A DNA stretch of 64,000 bases from Erysipelotrichaceae bacterium OPF54 (GCA_022834735.1 BQKD01000002.1:1-64000); one strand, 5' to 3'. Counted from the first letter of the stretch, positions 31,876-42,072 are shown. The notes: generated from the sequence alone by a model not told the origin. Program-made: numbers and translations.

Positions 31876-32832
31876 TTACTCGTTGTCCTTCTTTTTCTTC
31901 ACAAGGAAGTAGATGATTCCTGCGACCAGCAAAACAAGTACCGCACCCAGACCGAGCTTGGCAGGCAGGGACATTCCCGCATCCGCGTTGTTTGTCGGCT
32001 CGTTTGCGTCCGGACCAGCCAATGGCACGTTGTCATCTTCGATATCGATCACATCCTGCGGTTCATTTGGAGTCGTATCCTCTCCTCCAGGCGTCGTTGT
32101 ATCGTCGCCCCCTGGCGTTGTTGTATCCGCACCAGGCGTTGTGGTTCCTGGTGTAGTCGTACCAGGCGTAGTGATCGTTCCCGGCGTCGTTGTCACCGTC
32201 TCCGTTTCCGTATCTGTCACAGTCGTCGTATTTCCAGGAATGACAGTCGGACCTTCCACAGGCTCATACCAGAAATTAAAATTGTGGCTTGTGCCTTCTT
32301 TCAAAGTAATCCGCCCATTTAGCGCCTGCGGAGAATACCCCTCGATATAAGGGAAAGACAGGACGATCTGCTCACCCAGATTTCCAGTGTATTTCGAAGA
32401 AGCCATTCCTTCGATCGGCTGTCCCGTTTCCACATCCATGTAATTGATCGTATATTCCACTGGATCGAGCAACAGGCTGTACGTAACAACATAATCCTGA
32501 TCAGACGTCACTTTTGTTCCACCCAGATAAAGATTTTCTGTTTCAAGAACATCCTCGCCACTCAACTTGATGGTAGAAGGAACATACGGTTTATCATTGT
32601 CTGCATTGGCAACGATCAGATCCTGCACATTATAGGCAGGCAGTTCCTCTCCGTAGCCACGCTCAAATTCAATATACTCTGCATCCGGATCACTCGCAAA
32701 ATGGCCATGATTTCCCCGATAGATCCGCACCGTATACGTATACGGATCAGAATCCGCCTCTTCCGCCATCACAGGAGAAACCAGCATGCCCACAGAAAGA
32801 ACAAGCGCACCAAGCAATTTCACGAACTTCAT
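31876..32832 (-). CDS. Surface protein with MucBP-like domain and Thr-Pro-Gly repeats
   Basis: This 318-residue exported protein has a signal peptide at 1-23 (cleavage near VMAEE). A MucBP-like module lies around 128-165 (YTINYMDVETGQPIEGMASS), then a low-complexity stretch of TTTPG units (about 205-260), and a C-terminal membrane helix followed by KKKKDNE. There is no LPXTG; the nearest sequence, VPLAGP, lies well before the helix, so it is probably membrane-anchored rather than sorted. It is the last gene of the sortase operon, one base after the upstream gene. It may be the cell-proximal stalk or a mucin-binding part; that is inferred. Confidence 0.75.
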   Translation of the reverse strand: MKFVKLLGALVLSVGMLVSPVMAEEADSDPYTYTVRIYRGNHGHFASDPDAEYIEFERGYGEELPAYNVQDLIVANADNDKPYVPSTIKLSGEDVLETENLYLGGTKVTSDQDYVVTYSLLLDPVEYTINYMDVETGQPIEGMASSKYTGNLGEQIVLSFPYIEGYSPQALNGRITLKEGTSHNFNFWYEPVEGPTVIPGNTTTVTDTETETVTTTPGTITTPGTTTPGTTTPGADTTTPGGDDTTTPGGEDTTPNEPQDVIDIEDDNVPLAGPDANEPTNNADAGMSLPAKLGLGAVLVLLVAGIIYFLVKKKKDNE

Positions 32833-32833
32833 A

Positions 32834-33598
32834 TTACGCCCCCTCCTTCTTTCTCTCTCTCAAGCCAAAGAAAGCAAGGATCAGCAGGATCAAGCCGCTT
32901 ACTGCACTCAGAACAAGCCACGGCAGACGATTCGTCAACGTCGACGTATTGACCACCCGCTTTTTCTCCGTCTTATGGACCACCTTATCCTTTTCCTGGA
33001 CCGTTCCAGGATCCGCGATCTCTGTTGCAAACTGCAAAGCAACCTCCGCAATCTTTTCCTGATAGTCGTTACCCTGTGTCTCGCCATCCAGAGAAATTTC
33101 CAGGCTCACCACACCCGACTGGTTGTTGTTGAGCGTATCCAGGAACACAAATTTATCAATATCGTCATTCTGACGATCCTTGTCCACGATATTCATCTCA
33201 TGCAGACCTTCAAACCCGCTGCCACCAAGCGCCTTGCTCTCATAAAGAATCGTGCTGCCCGTAGGCTCCTCATACGACAGCTTGTAACCATAGCCGCCAC
33301 CAAGAGAACGTTCAGCATCTGCTTCCTGCAGCGACTGGATGACCTCGTTGCTCAAATACCAGTTGGTCGATTTGGCATAGTCATTCACTACCCGCATTTC
33401 GATTGTTGTCGAATCGCCAGGCTGCATATTCGCGATCTGTCCCAGCAAAACCTGGGAATTCAGATCGCTCTCGCTCATCTTTCCATCTTTCGTAAAAGAC
33501 ACCTGGCCATACAGATCCGCATCCGCAGCCATGACCGGAAGGCTCAGGCACGAAACAAGACCAGCCATCAAGATCAGATTTCCTATCCTTTTCTTCAT
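32834..33598 (-). CDS. Membrane-anchored exported protein of the pilus operon
   Basis: This protein of about 254 residues has a signal peptide (MKKRIGNLILMAGL..VMAAD), an ectodomain with a QPGDSTTIEMRVVNDYAKSTNWYLSNE segment and one C-terminal membrane helix (LPWLVLSAVSGLILLILAFF) with a basic tail. The ectodomain has the look of TasA-type beta-sandwich proteins, where a similar GD-TIT..NN stretch occurs, but it lacks the SipW-type signal. No sorting motif is seen. The start at 33598 follows AGGAAGGGG; an upstream ATG would overlap the previous gene. Tight spacing (13 bases) shows co-translation with its neighbours. Function unknown. Confidence 0.65.
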   Translation of the reverse strand: MKKRIGNLILMAGLVSCLSLPVMAADADLYGQVSFTKDGKMSESDLNSQVLLGQIANMQPGDSTTIEMRVVNDYAKSTNWYLSNEVIQSLQEADAERSLGGGYGYKLSYEEPTGSTILYESKALGGSGFEGLHEMNIVDKDRQNDDIDKFVFLDTLNNNQSGVVSLEISLDGETQGNDYQEKIAEVALQFATEIADPGTVQEKDKVVHKTEKKRVVNTSTLTNRLPWLVLSAVSGLILLILAFFGLRERKKEGA

Positions 33599-33611
33599 AC
33601 CGTACCCCTTC

Positions 33612-34346
33612 CTATTTTTCAACAAGCGACATCGTATTCTCGTCGCCAGTGACATTCACGCCCCAGGCATTCTTCGCCGCCTCTTTGATATGACGGTTCT
33701 GCACCGCATCCACTCTCGCTTCCAGATGGAATTCCAGGTCGTCATAATCGTATTTCGTATTGACCTTATGGTTCATCACCGCCGGATCGATCCGGATCGT
33801 TTCGGTCAGATTTGTTGTCTCGCTGCTCTTGCCACTCTCTGAAGCAAGAACCGGATTATAGTAATACACCTCGCGCTCAGCCGTCGAAGCATTCTCATCC
33901 TTCTGCCAGCCAGCACCCAAGCCATCCAGCACAATATAGGAAGGATCCAGATCCACACGCTTGCCATCCGCACCCTTTTCCGTCCAGTACTTCGTGATCG
34001 TCACCCGCACAAACTGAGGAACCGAACCCGTATTGCGAACCTTCAGCACTTCCGGATACTTATAGCCAAGCTTCAGCTTCTTTTCCTCATTGACATGGTG
34101 AAGCTTCAATGAACCGTTTTTATTCTTATCTCCCGAATTATATCCATTCCAGGCAACCCGCTCATCGTTTTCCACCAGCTCCACATCAATGCTCGACACT
34201 TCCATCGTCGCATGGAACGGAGACGACTGTTCGTTCAGAACAGCCTGCGTCCCCTCGATCCCCGTACCAAGAAGCAGACCTGCCGCCATCACGAACAGCA
34301 GACCAATCACAACAGGACGGGAAATAAATTCCTTAAACTTTTTCAT
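33612..34346 (-). CDS. TasA/CalY-like subunit with SipW-type signal peptide (244 residues)
   Basis: The N-terminus has a hydrophobic segment ending GTGIEGTQAVLNEQSSPF, which fits the SipW-dependent signal pattern of TasA/camelysin proteins. The mature part contains ATMEVSSIDVELVE, then YPEVLKVRNTGSVPQFVRVTI, the typical strand where these proteins describe non-covalent fibre subunits, and a final stretch with DYDDLEFHLEARVDAVQ. It should be exported and may assemble into fibres. A dedicated SipW signal peptidase is not seen in the window. It lies between another TasA-like gene and a membrane-anchored protein gene in the sortase operon. Confidence 0.7.
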   Translation of the reverse strand: MKKFKEFISRPVVIGLLFVMAAGLLLGTGIEGTQAVLNEQSSPFHATMEVSSIDVELVENDERVAWNGYNSGDKNKNGSLKLHHVNEEKKLKLGYKYPEVLKVRNTGSVPQFVRVTITKYWTEKGADGKRVDLDPSYIVLDGLGAGWQKDENASTAEREVYYYNPVLASESGKSSETTNLTETIRIDPAVMNHKVNTKYDYDDLEFHLEARVDAVQNRHIKEAAKNAWGVNVTGDENTMSLVEK

Positions 34347-34360
34347 ATCCGTTCCCCTCC

Positions 34361-34846
34361 CTATTCGCTTTCAGCAGCCTGGCTCCAGTCTGCCACAGGC
34401 CTGTTGTTCTCGTCATAAATCACTGGCGCCGATTCCGAAACAACAACCACATTAAAGTGTGTCTTGTCGCTCTCGTCCTCCACCTTGAACTGCGCAAGCA
34501 GCTCGGAAGTCGACTGTCCCGGATCCACAGGATCCGCAAAGTAGTAGAAATCATCTTCTCCCAGGCTCCAGCCATCCCCGGCAATCGACCAGTCCGTAAT
34601 ATATTCGTTGCCAAAGAACAGCTTGACACGAACAAACACCGGCTGCGAATCCTCATGATTCGTCACCACAATATGTTTATCGAGGCCATCCACCTCTTCT
34701 TCGATATCCGTATCGTTTCCCAGCTCGATACCATAGCTGCCACCCGCATTCGCGTTGGTCGTAAAGTAGGCATAGGCCGACGGAACCGAACCAAGACCGA
34801 TCAGGCCAGCCAGAAGAAAGAAACCAAGCAGATTCTTTTTCATCAT
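34361..34846 (-). CDS. Small TasA/CalY-like exported protein (161 residues)
   Basis: The N-terminus MMKKNLLGFFLLAGLIGLGS ends in SAYAYFTTNANAGG, matching the AYF(T/S) ending of SipW-type signal peptides. The mature protein has GIELGNDTDIEEEV, KHIVVTNHEDSQPVFVRVKL and FNVVVVSESAPVIYDEN stretches, like short camelysin/TasA subunits. It starts within the stop of the upstream gene (ATGA overlap). The function is inferred as a fibre subunit or nucleator; a protease role once proposed for camelysin is not supported by any visible motif. Confidence 0.7.
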   Translation of the reverse strand: MMKKNLLGFFLLAGLIGLGSVPSAYAYFTTNANAGGSYGIELGNDTDIEEEVDGLDKHIVVTNHEDSQPVFVRVKLFFGNEYITDWSIAGDGWSLGEDDFYYFADPVDPGQSTSELLAQFKVEDESDKTHFNVVVVSESAPVIYDENNRPVADWSQAAESE

Positions 34847-35898
34847 TCATTTCCTCCCTGTCCGTTCTCGAAATGGCCACCCTCTTCGCCATATACATAC
34901 GTATTGTTGACAGAAGATCCATGCTTATGGTTTTCAACCAGTTCATTTCTAAAATTGAATTCAAGCACGACATCCGCGTCCGCAAGCACCTGCGAACCAT
35001 TACCCGACACATACGTATAGTTTGTTCCATAATACGTTTCCTCGACCGTTACCGTAGAGCCGGCCGGAATGTTGTCAACCGTCACACTTCCAGAAGTCGA
35101 TCCCTCTTCCAGAACAATCGATTCGATCCGGGTAAAGGAATCTCCCTCCACAGGAGCGACCGTAATTTCGAACACGAAACGCTGTTCGCCCGAACCGCCA
35201 TACCGGTCCACATTTTTATTGATAACAAGCGTACCGTCGTCACGAGTCGTCGACGTCGCCTTCAAAGTCATCCTGTAGCCTGTCCAGTCTCCTGTATTGG
35301 CCGTATTGTTGCCAAGCGATCCCATACGAGAAGGAAGCGCCACAAGCACCGGAGAAAATTCGTATTTGTTCTGCGCCGTCTTCACCACAGAAACCACATT
35401 GTTTGTCTGGGAACCATCCGACCCGTCAACCAGCGTATGTTCGATCGAGTCCGCAAGCGCCACACCCCTTTTATGTGGCATGGCCAGATACAATCCCGGC
35501 ATCAGCTGAGCAGTCGACGATGACGACACCGTATCGAACGCCTCCACATTGTTGTCGGCCACGATCTGTCCAGCCATCTGTCCAAGAGCCGCATAGTTTG
35601 CGCCGTCCGGATCACCCGCAGCCGCGCCACTCAACGGTCCGCTCAGCCCTTCAAACGCTCCGACCGCCTCAAACGAATACGCGTCATAGCCATCCATTTC
35701 CACCGCATCCGCTACCTTGAACAGATCGATATCCACACCAACCGTAGAAAGATCCTCTTCAAAATCCGGCATCATTGCAAACGACAACGGATACGTATTC
35801 GACAGATCCACTGCCAATGAGCGCGAGACCGAAGGCACCACAAGCACGATGGCCAGCACCATCACACCAAGCACCCAACCTATTTTCTTCCTCTTCAT
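34843..35898 (-). CDS. Exported pilin-like protein with Cna-B/DUF5979-type C-terminal domain
   Basis: This 351-residue protein begins with a signal peptide or anchor (MKRKKIGWVLGVMVLAIVLVV). The middle (PGLYLAMPHKR ... YEFSPVLVALPSR) resembles the N-terminal domain of sortase-assembled pilins. From about 220, TLVINKNVDRYGGSGEQRFVF, VTVDNIPAGSTVTVEETY and VVLEFNFRNELVENH form a DUF5979/Cna-B-like beta sandwich. There is no LPXTG and no membrane tail; it ends with GGHFENGQGGNE, so it is a secreted or non-covalently bound subunit. ATGA overlaps couple it to the sortase upstream and the TasA-like gene downstream. Confidence 0.7.
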   Translation of the reverse strand: MKRKKIGWVLGVMVLAIVLVVPSVSRSLAVDLSNTYPLSFAMMPDFEEDLSTVGVDIDLFKVADAVEMDGYDAYSFEAVGAFEGLSGPLSGAAAGDPDGANYAALGQMAGQIVADNNVEAFDTVSSSSTAQLMPGLYLAMPHKRGVALADSIEHTLVDGSDGSQTNNVVSVVKTAQNKYEFSPVLVALPSRMGSLGNNTANTGDWTGYRMTLKATSTTRDDGTLVINKNVDRYGGSGEQRFVFEITVAPVEGDSFTRIESIVLEEGSTSGSVTVDNIPAGSTVTVEETYYGTNYTYVSGNGSQVLADADVVLEFNFRNELVENHKHGSSVNNTYVYGEEGGHFENGQGGNE

Positions 35899-36749
35899 AC
35901 TCCTTTATCCTTTCTTCCTACTCTCTTTTTCACAACATTCTTTATCAAAAGAATCATTCCCAGCACAACAAAGATCACGATCCCGATAAAGATCGCCACC
36001 ACGTTCCGGTTCAATAACACCGCTTCCGAACGCGCATTCACAAAATCATCCGGCAGATTGTCCACCCGATGTCCCCTCACCAATAACCTATGACTGTTTA
36101 TTCCATACGGAGTGCAAGTCTGAAGTGTTGCTAAATCTTTACCTTCTTCGATTTGTAGATAAGTGAAATCATTTGGTTCAACAATTTTTATTTGATCAAC
36201 CTGATAAGTAATCGTTTGATCTAAAACTTCAAAGATAAAATAATCACCTATTTCTAATTCCGGTAAATCTGTAAATAGTTTTGCTGACGGTAACCCACGA
36301 TGTCCCGAAATAATCGTATGTGTGGATGGCCCTCCAATTGGCAAAGAGGATCCTTCAAGATGTCCTATCGCTTCCTGAAGAGTATCTTCATCAGTTCCAT
36401 GATAGATGGGAAAATTAGCCCGGATAACTGGTATTTTTATAGTACCAATTACATCAGTCCCTTTTACCTTCAACTGGTTCATATAGTTTTCATGCTCTTC
36501 TTCTGAAGGATTAAATGGATTTGGTTTTTGCGTTAGTTCCTGATTGTAAATTCTGGCATCTTCCAATATTTTATTGTAGTCTTCATCACTTAGAGAGGAG
36601 ACCGCCGCAACATACGCATCTCCTGCCCGACTTCCTAAATACCGGTTCCAAGCGTCTGCGATCGTAGGATACAACAGCAGGGACAACCCTACCGTGAACA
36701 TCATGACAAGCAGAACCGTAGACCAATGCTTTTTCATAAATTTTTTCAT
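35895..36749 (-). CDS. Class C (pilus-polymerising) sortase
   Basis: This 284-residue sortase joins pilin subunits through LPXTG motifs. Catalytic residues are His150 (SGHRG), Cys212 (TLQTCTPYGINSHRLLVRG) and Arg225. N-terminal and C-terminal membrane helices (about 9-30 and 250-270) flank the domain, and a possible lid loop (KPNPFNP, 75-81) precedes it, all typical of class C. Base composition changes inside the gene: codons between about 36115 and 36590 are clearly AT-rich while both ends match the genome. GGGAGAG precedes the ATG, just after a hairpin. Targets are the LPSTG pilin and LPNTG adhesin upstream. Confidence 0.95.
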   Translation of the reverse strand: MKKFMKKHWSTVLLVMMFTVGLSLLLYPTIADAWNRYLGSRAGDAYVAAVSSLSDEDYNKILEDARIYNQELTQKPNPFNPSEEEHENYMNQLKVKGTDVIGTIKIPVIRANFPIYHGTDEDTLQEAIGHLEGSSLPIGGPSTHTIISGHRGLPSAKLFTDLPELEIGDYFIFEVLDQTITYQVDQIKIVEPNDFTYLQIEEGKDLATLQTCTPYGINSHRLLVRGHRVDNLPDDFVNARSEAVLLNRNVVAIFIGIVIFVVLGMILLIKNVVKKRVGRKDKGV

Positions 36750-36762
36750 GTAGAGCTCTCCC

Positions 36763-36788
36763 TGCTGCTGAATCGTAGTTCAGCAGCA
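36763..36788 (-). other. Hairpin between the shaft pilin and sortase genes
   Basis: TGCTGCTGAA (36763-36772) and TTCAGCAGCA (36779-36788) pair perfectly around six bases, with no T run. It sits just before the sortase ribosome site and may protect the pilin mRNA or reduce sortase expression. Confidence 0.65.
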
Positions 36789-36904
36789 ATACTTTCTTTT
36801 TTCAATGAGCAAAGCTCAGGGTGAAGAAACAAACAGGGTCTATTCCTTCATACGTAGATCATTCATAATAATGATCAATAACAATCATGAATAATGAACA
36901 AATC

Positions 36905-38446
36905 TTATTCGTGTTTCATTCTCTTGTTTGTAACAAAGATGACAGCAGCTCCTACCATAAGGATGGCACCTGCGATGTAGATCATGGTTGTACCCATACC
37001 ACCTGTGGATGGGAGTGCATGACCAGTCGAGTTGACTACTGTTACAGTGTTATTATCTACATCCACAATACCAGTGAGTTCGTTTTTATTTGTAACCTCT
37101 ACTGTATATTTTCCTTCGTCATCCCGATCAATAGTAATCTGAATAGGTTTTGTTAATTTCGAATATCCTTCTGGAGCTACCGTTTCAATTAATGTATATG
37201 AACCTTTTTCAATACCTTCAAAAACTAAATTTCCATTCTTATCGCTAGTTAATGGTGTTGCGTCTTCTTCACTACCCCAGCCATTTGTGCCATCTACATT
37301 TCTTACATAATATTCAGTATCTGATTTCTTTAAAATGAATTGTGCACCAGCTAAAGGATTTGCCGTTCCAGTTGCATCATCTGTTTTCAATACAGGTAAT
37401 TTTGCGGTCGTGAATGTTTCAGTTTCTCCATTTCCATCTTGGTTACCTTGTGGTCCATAATTCAACTCTACTTTGTTATCAATGACTACCGGTTTTCCAT
37501 CTTCATCGGTGGTTACTGCATCAGCGTCGACTGTTGCGTAGTATGTTACTGTAATTGGTTGTCCAACATATTCTTGATAGTTTACTGCATCAAAAGAAAG
37601 TACAATTTCCTTTTCTTGAGTGGTTAATGCTCCTGCTGGCAGATTACTCATTACAGTATCACCGAATTTAACTACAATTCCTTTAGTTGTGTCTAAAGTA
37701 AGGTGTCTCATCGTATCAGTAAGTTTGTAAGTATATGTAGTGTATCTCGTTGTGATTGGCATTGATCCAGTCAGCACAAATCGAAGAGTATCCCCTACAC
37801 TTACAGAGCCATCAGTAGGCTTATCACCTTCATATGCCTCTTTTTTCACTTCTGGTTTTGCGGATTTAGGTGCTACCGTAACAGTAGGCGCATTTGTTGT
37901 GATATTACAAATAGCTCCTTGGGTAACGTTAGGTTCTAATGCACCTGATGAAACTCTAGGAACAATAATGTAATAACCTAAATCTAAATTCCATGTATGT
38001 GTAGTCGTAGTAGTAGCCGTGAAATCCTCTCCTTTTACAACCGTGTTACCCGTCAGCAAAAGAGAACCTTCTTTGATAGCATTATAAATAGCGTTAGAAA
38101 AGGTATCTGCATTTTCTTCTGTTACTGTAAACCACATTGGAGTATTAGCTTTGCCAGTCTCTACCAAGTCAACCTGTGTTGCATCCTTTTTTTCAGATGT
38201 AGATAAATATTCATTATTTAACAACCAATTATAGAAAGGACTGTTCTTATTAATCGTATATGCATAAGAGCTATTTTCCTCTCCAACTGTTAATCCAAAA
38301 ATCTGATATGGAGTGTAAGTAACACCATTTCTACCATCTTTCAGAATAATCTCGCCATTTTCTGCCGCACTCGCATTCGTCATTGTCAACCCAACAACCA
38401 TCATGAACGCCGCGAAGATCGATAAAATTTTCTTCAAAGATTTCAT
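36905..38446 (-). CDS. LPXTG shaft pilin
   Basis: This 513-residue major pilin of the SpaA/SpaH-like type has a signal peptide at 1-28, an N-terminal domain ending with VTVAPKSAKPEVKKEAY (candidate pilin-motif lysines), a middle isopeptide-forming domain and a C-terminal Cna-B domain with the E-box YTLIETVAPEGY. The sorting signal is ALPSTGG, then a membrane helix and NKRMKHE. The class C sortase downstream should polymerise it. Its central coding part is AT-rich with a different codon choice from the signal-peptide segment, suggesting exchange of the exposed region. A space of about 190 bases separates it from the adhesin gene. Confidence 0.93.
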   Translation of the reverse strand: MKSLKKILSIFAAFMMVVGLTMTNASAAENGEIILKDGRNGVTYTPYQIFGLTVGEENSSYAYTINKNSPFYNWLLNNEYLSTSEKKDATQVDLVETGKANTPMWFTVTEENADTFSNAIYNAIKEGSLLLTGNTVVKGEDFTATTTTTHTWNLDLGYYIIVPRVSSGALEPNVTQGAICNITTNAPTVTVAPKSAKPEVKKEAYEGDKPTDGSVSVGDTLRFVLTGSMPITTRYTTYTYKLTDTMRHLTLDTTKGIVVKFGDTVMSNLPAGALTTQEKEIVLSFDAVNYQEYVGQPITVTYYATVDADAVTTDEDGKPVVIDNKVELNYGPQGNQDGNGETETFTTAKLPVLKTDDATGTANPLAGAQFILKKSDTEYYVRNVDGTNGWGSEEDATPLTSDKNGNLVFEGIEKGSYTLIETVAPEGYSKLTKPIQITIDRDDEGKYTVEVTNKNELTGIVDVDNNTVTVVNSTGHALPSTGGMGTTMIYIAGAILMVGAAVIFVTNKRMKHE

Positions 38447-38636
38447 AATTTTTTCTTTTCCTTTCTTATGATTGAATCTTTTTCTTTTTAAACTCAGCTA
38501 TGAAGAAAGGTACTCTTGTATACCCTCCCTCATATACGAACCGTTAAAGAATCTTAGCAATAATAAATAGTAAATATCTATTTAACGAATACATTCCCCT
38601 TATTAAGAAGTTTTCTTTAGGATCAGAGGCATCCCC

Positions 38637-41600
38637 TTATTTTCTTAAACCTCCTTTCCCGTTTCTTTTGTCTTTCTTCTTTTTGTATCCGTACATTAAG
38701 CCAGATGCTGCAATGACTGCCGCTCCGCTGAATGTAAATAATTTGGTACCGGCTCCTCCGGTGTTAGGTAAGGCTTGACCAGGAGTGTTCTGAATTGTGA
38801 CAGTTGCCGTTAATAGATCATTCGTATATACAGCTGGAACTCCTTCTCCAAATTTTCCATCATCTCCTACAGTTGCAATACATAAATTACCATTTGCGTT
38901 ATAGAACAATTTATATCCATACTGTGGAACCAAATATCCATCTGGAGTTTTACTTTCGATCAGGTAATAAACTTTCGCTGGATCTAATGAATAACCTAAT
39001 TCAGTAATTCCATCTTTATCTGTTAATTCTGTTTCAATAGCATGCTCGCCATTTTTAACTTCAATAACTTTTACATTAGGTAATCCAGGAATCGGTTGTC
39101 CTCCAGACTTAACTTCTTCATACAGTTTGAACTTCGCTCCCTGTAAAGGACTTGGTTTTTGTGTATTATTGTCTACCTTTTTGATCTGAATTTTATTTGG
39201 AACCTTAGCTTCATATTTATTAGTTATCACAAATTTCAATGAATGATTTTCATCTTCAGTTTTAGGAACCGTAATCATAGCTTCGCTTCCAGCCACAAGA
39301 TTTCCATTGTCAATCTGATATTGATAGTCTGGATTCTCATTAAATTTATTATCAATACTTTGCTCAGTTACCTTTAACTCCGTACCTCCAACAAATTTAG
39401 ATTCAAAAGTTATTATCTGCCCCGCTTTTAAAGTCACAGTTGATGACCTATCTATTTTATAGGTCTCATCATCACCTGACTTTTTATATTCAGTACCTAC
39501 TGGAAGATTTGTCCATTGATTAGTAGCTTGATCTTTCATCTGAACTAGTACTGTAAAATCATCCTCAATATTGGTAATGCCATTCGCCATTTTCTTTTCA
39601 ATCTGTACCAAAGATAATTTTTGTACATTCAAAACATTTTGGAATCTAACAATATGGGTTTCATCGTTTGCTAAAGAATTCGTTTTATAGGTAGTAAATT
39701 TTTGATCGTTGTATTCCCCTTCTCCTTGTTCAGTACGAACAACACCTCCACTACCTCCAGTTTCCCAATTAACCTGCCCATAGGCTCCGCTAGAAGTATC
39801 TGGCAACCATTCTTGGATATAAAAATTCCCTTGACCTTTTTCCATTACTTTTTCAAACACAGCAACTTGGTCAGCTCTTAAGGAAATAAATCCATCTTCT
39901 TCCAAAGTAGCTGACGTAGGTATTTTAGTGAAATCCGCCTGTCCAGTGGCTACATCACGCGGATAAATTTTATAAGTCACATCCGTTTCAAAATAAGAGG
40001 TATCTGCTGTATTCTCTTTTAAAACTTTAAATCTATAAACTAGATTATCTTTTAAATATTGTGTAATAGTACCGTCACTGTTTGTAGTTAATTCTTTTGC
40101 AATCTGCAAAGAATTTTCTGGAATTGTCGGTAAATTAAACTTCATTCTACAGTTGGAAGCAGATCCTCCCCGTTCCAAATAAAAGAATTTGAGAGTATGT
40201 TCAGAATAGTTTTTAAAGATCCATGCCCCATCTTTTTGAATAAAAATATCATTTAATTCCCTGTCAGAATATCCTGCTTTTTTAAAAGCATCTCTCAGAG
40301 TTGTAGCAATATCAGGATTATTCGTTACGGAATGTGTTATTTTTCCGGTTGAAAAATCGATTGTTCCTGTTCTCGGGCCATGCGTTCCACCTAAATCTAG
40401 AATAAGAACATCATCTACAAAGACATAGACATCATCATCTCCAGTAAATTCAAATTTCATAGGATTAGAATCCATCTTTCCATCTTTAGGATTTAAGAAT
40501 TTAAATTCCATATTCATCCCAAAATAATAATTGATTTTTTCAGAATTCTCCCCTGTATTTTTTATCAGATAGTAATTTTCTTTGGTTTGATTATTACTTT
40601 TTGTAGACAGATTTCCCTTACGATTAATAGTATTTAGATTATTAAAAGGTAGAAATAATCCTTTAAAATCATTATAATAAGCGGATCCTGGCTTTATATC
40701 ATCTTCTCTTGAATCAATTTTGACCGGTTTATCATATAGCGTGAATGAATTACCATTCCACGATGCTGCATTCAAAAGAGAATCATAATAATAAGTTTTT
40801 GTGGTAGAGTCATATTGAAATAAAGATCCTCCACCTTCTGGGACTTGAGTAATAGTCTTGCCATTTCGATTACTATTATCAAACAATCCAATTGCATTCT
40901 TTGGGGTATTATTATCATTCCAACTAACCGAAAATTTATCCTCTGTTAATCTAGAAGTCGCAACTGCATATGAATTGCTATCTGCCTGTTGATTCGAAAA
41001 TGTATCTACTCCATTATCTTTTCCATAATTTGAAAAAAAATGTAATGGAGACCATTGGTTAACGTCAGAAGAATAATCAAACAAAGTCATTTTCAATCCT
41101 GGAACATTGATTCCTGGAACAGTTTTAAGACTAACTTTTCGACTCCCATCAGCAGCAAAAGTCGTTACATATTCACTAAATGAATTTGTCTTGAAGTGTG
41201 TTTCAACATTCTGATCTTTCTTTTCTACCTTCTCAGGCTCCACCATTTCTTTCGTATCGTCATCTTTAAAATGAACAATCTGCAAGCTATCCGAATCAAC
41301 ATCCTGCATCTTCTCATCTTTATAAACAATCTCTACTTTTACTTCTGTCTTTGGCTCGATCTCTTCGCCATCAACCTGGAAACTAATATCGTGAAGCAGG
41401 AAAATCTGATCTTCTTCCTCCTGCTGTAGTTCTTCTGCAGACTCATCAGCAACCTCTTCAGAAGCTTCATCTACTGTATCCGCATCATCGGATTCACCCA
41501 TCAGCTCAAGATACTCCTGCTTTCTCGCATTATAATGTTCCGGATCACTTTCTTCCGTAATCTCCTTGACAACAAGCTCAGCATTCTCAGGAATATCCGC

Positions 41601-41897
41601 ATCATCGTTATAGCTTACCTTTACAGAAATCTTGTCATCCTCGTATGTCTTGGAATTCTCGAATTCATCTCCACCAGCCAATGGCGTATCCTCATCCTCG
41701 ATCGTTACTTCATCAGACAAGTAGGCAATCACCTTGTCCTTGTTGACTCTTTCTTCCTTTACTTCGCCATCTACATCACCTTCAATGACCCTGATTTCTT
41801 TTGTTAGACTGTCGATCTTTGTAACAATACCCGATCTCAGTTCTCCCTCGTCATCTCTGAAGAAAACAACATTTCCTTCTTCGCCAATGTCATTAAG
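38637..41897 (-). pseudogene. 5'-truncated LPNTG tip adhesin with fibro-slime and Cna-B domains
   Basis: About 1086 codons remain; the frame is open up to a stop at 41898-41900 with no start codon or signal peptide. Its first residues (GNVVFFRDDEGELRSGIVTK then RVIEGDVDG) look like the end of a CHAP domain. Then come an acidic linker, a PA14-like fibro-slime domain (FEFTGDDDVYVFVDDVLILD, LGGTHGPRTGTIDFSTG), Cna-B-type repeats, an E-box-like YYLIESKTPDGY, and ALPNTGG with helix and basic tail. This is the layout of tip pilins. The 5' part was lost where IS4-like sequence begins. An internal GTG at 41732 lacks a ribosome site, so the gene is probably not exported. Confidence 0.85.
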
Positions 41898-42072
41898 TTA
41901 GATGGATCATCGAACTTAACGCATGATATCCTTATTAAGTTAAGCTTCAGGTCAAATGAGACCCGGAGCTTTCTTTTTTTCCGGCGCACGACGAAAAGAC
42001 AATTTTTTCTTCTTAAAAAAATTGCTATTTGTCCCATTTGTGATGTAAAATATCACTGTTTTTAAGTGGCTG

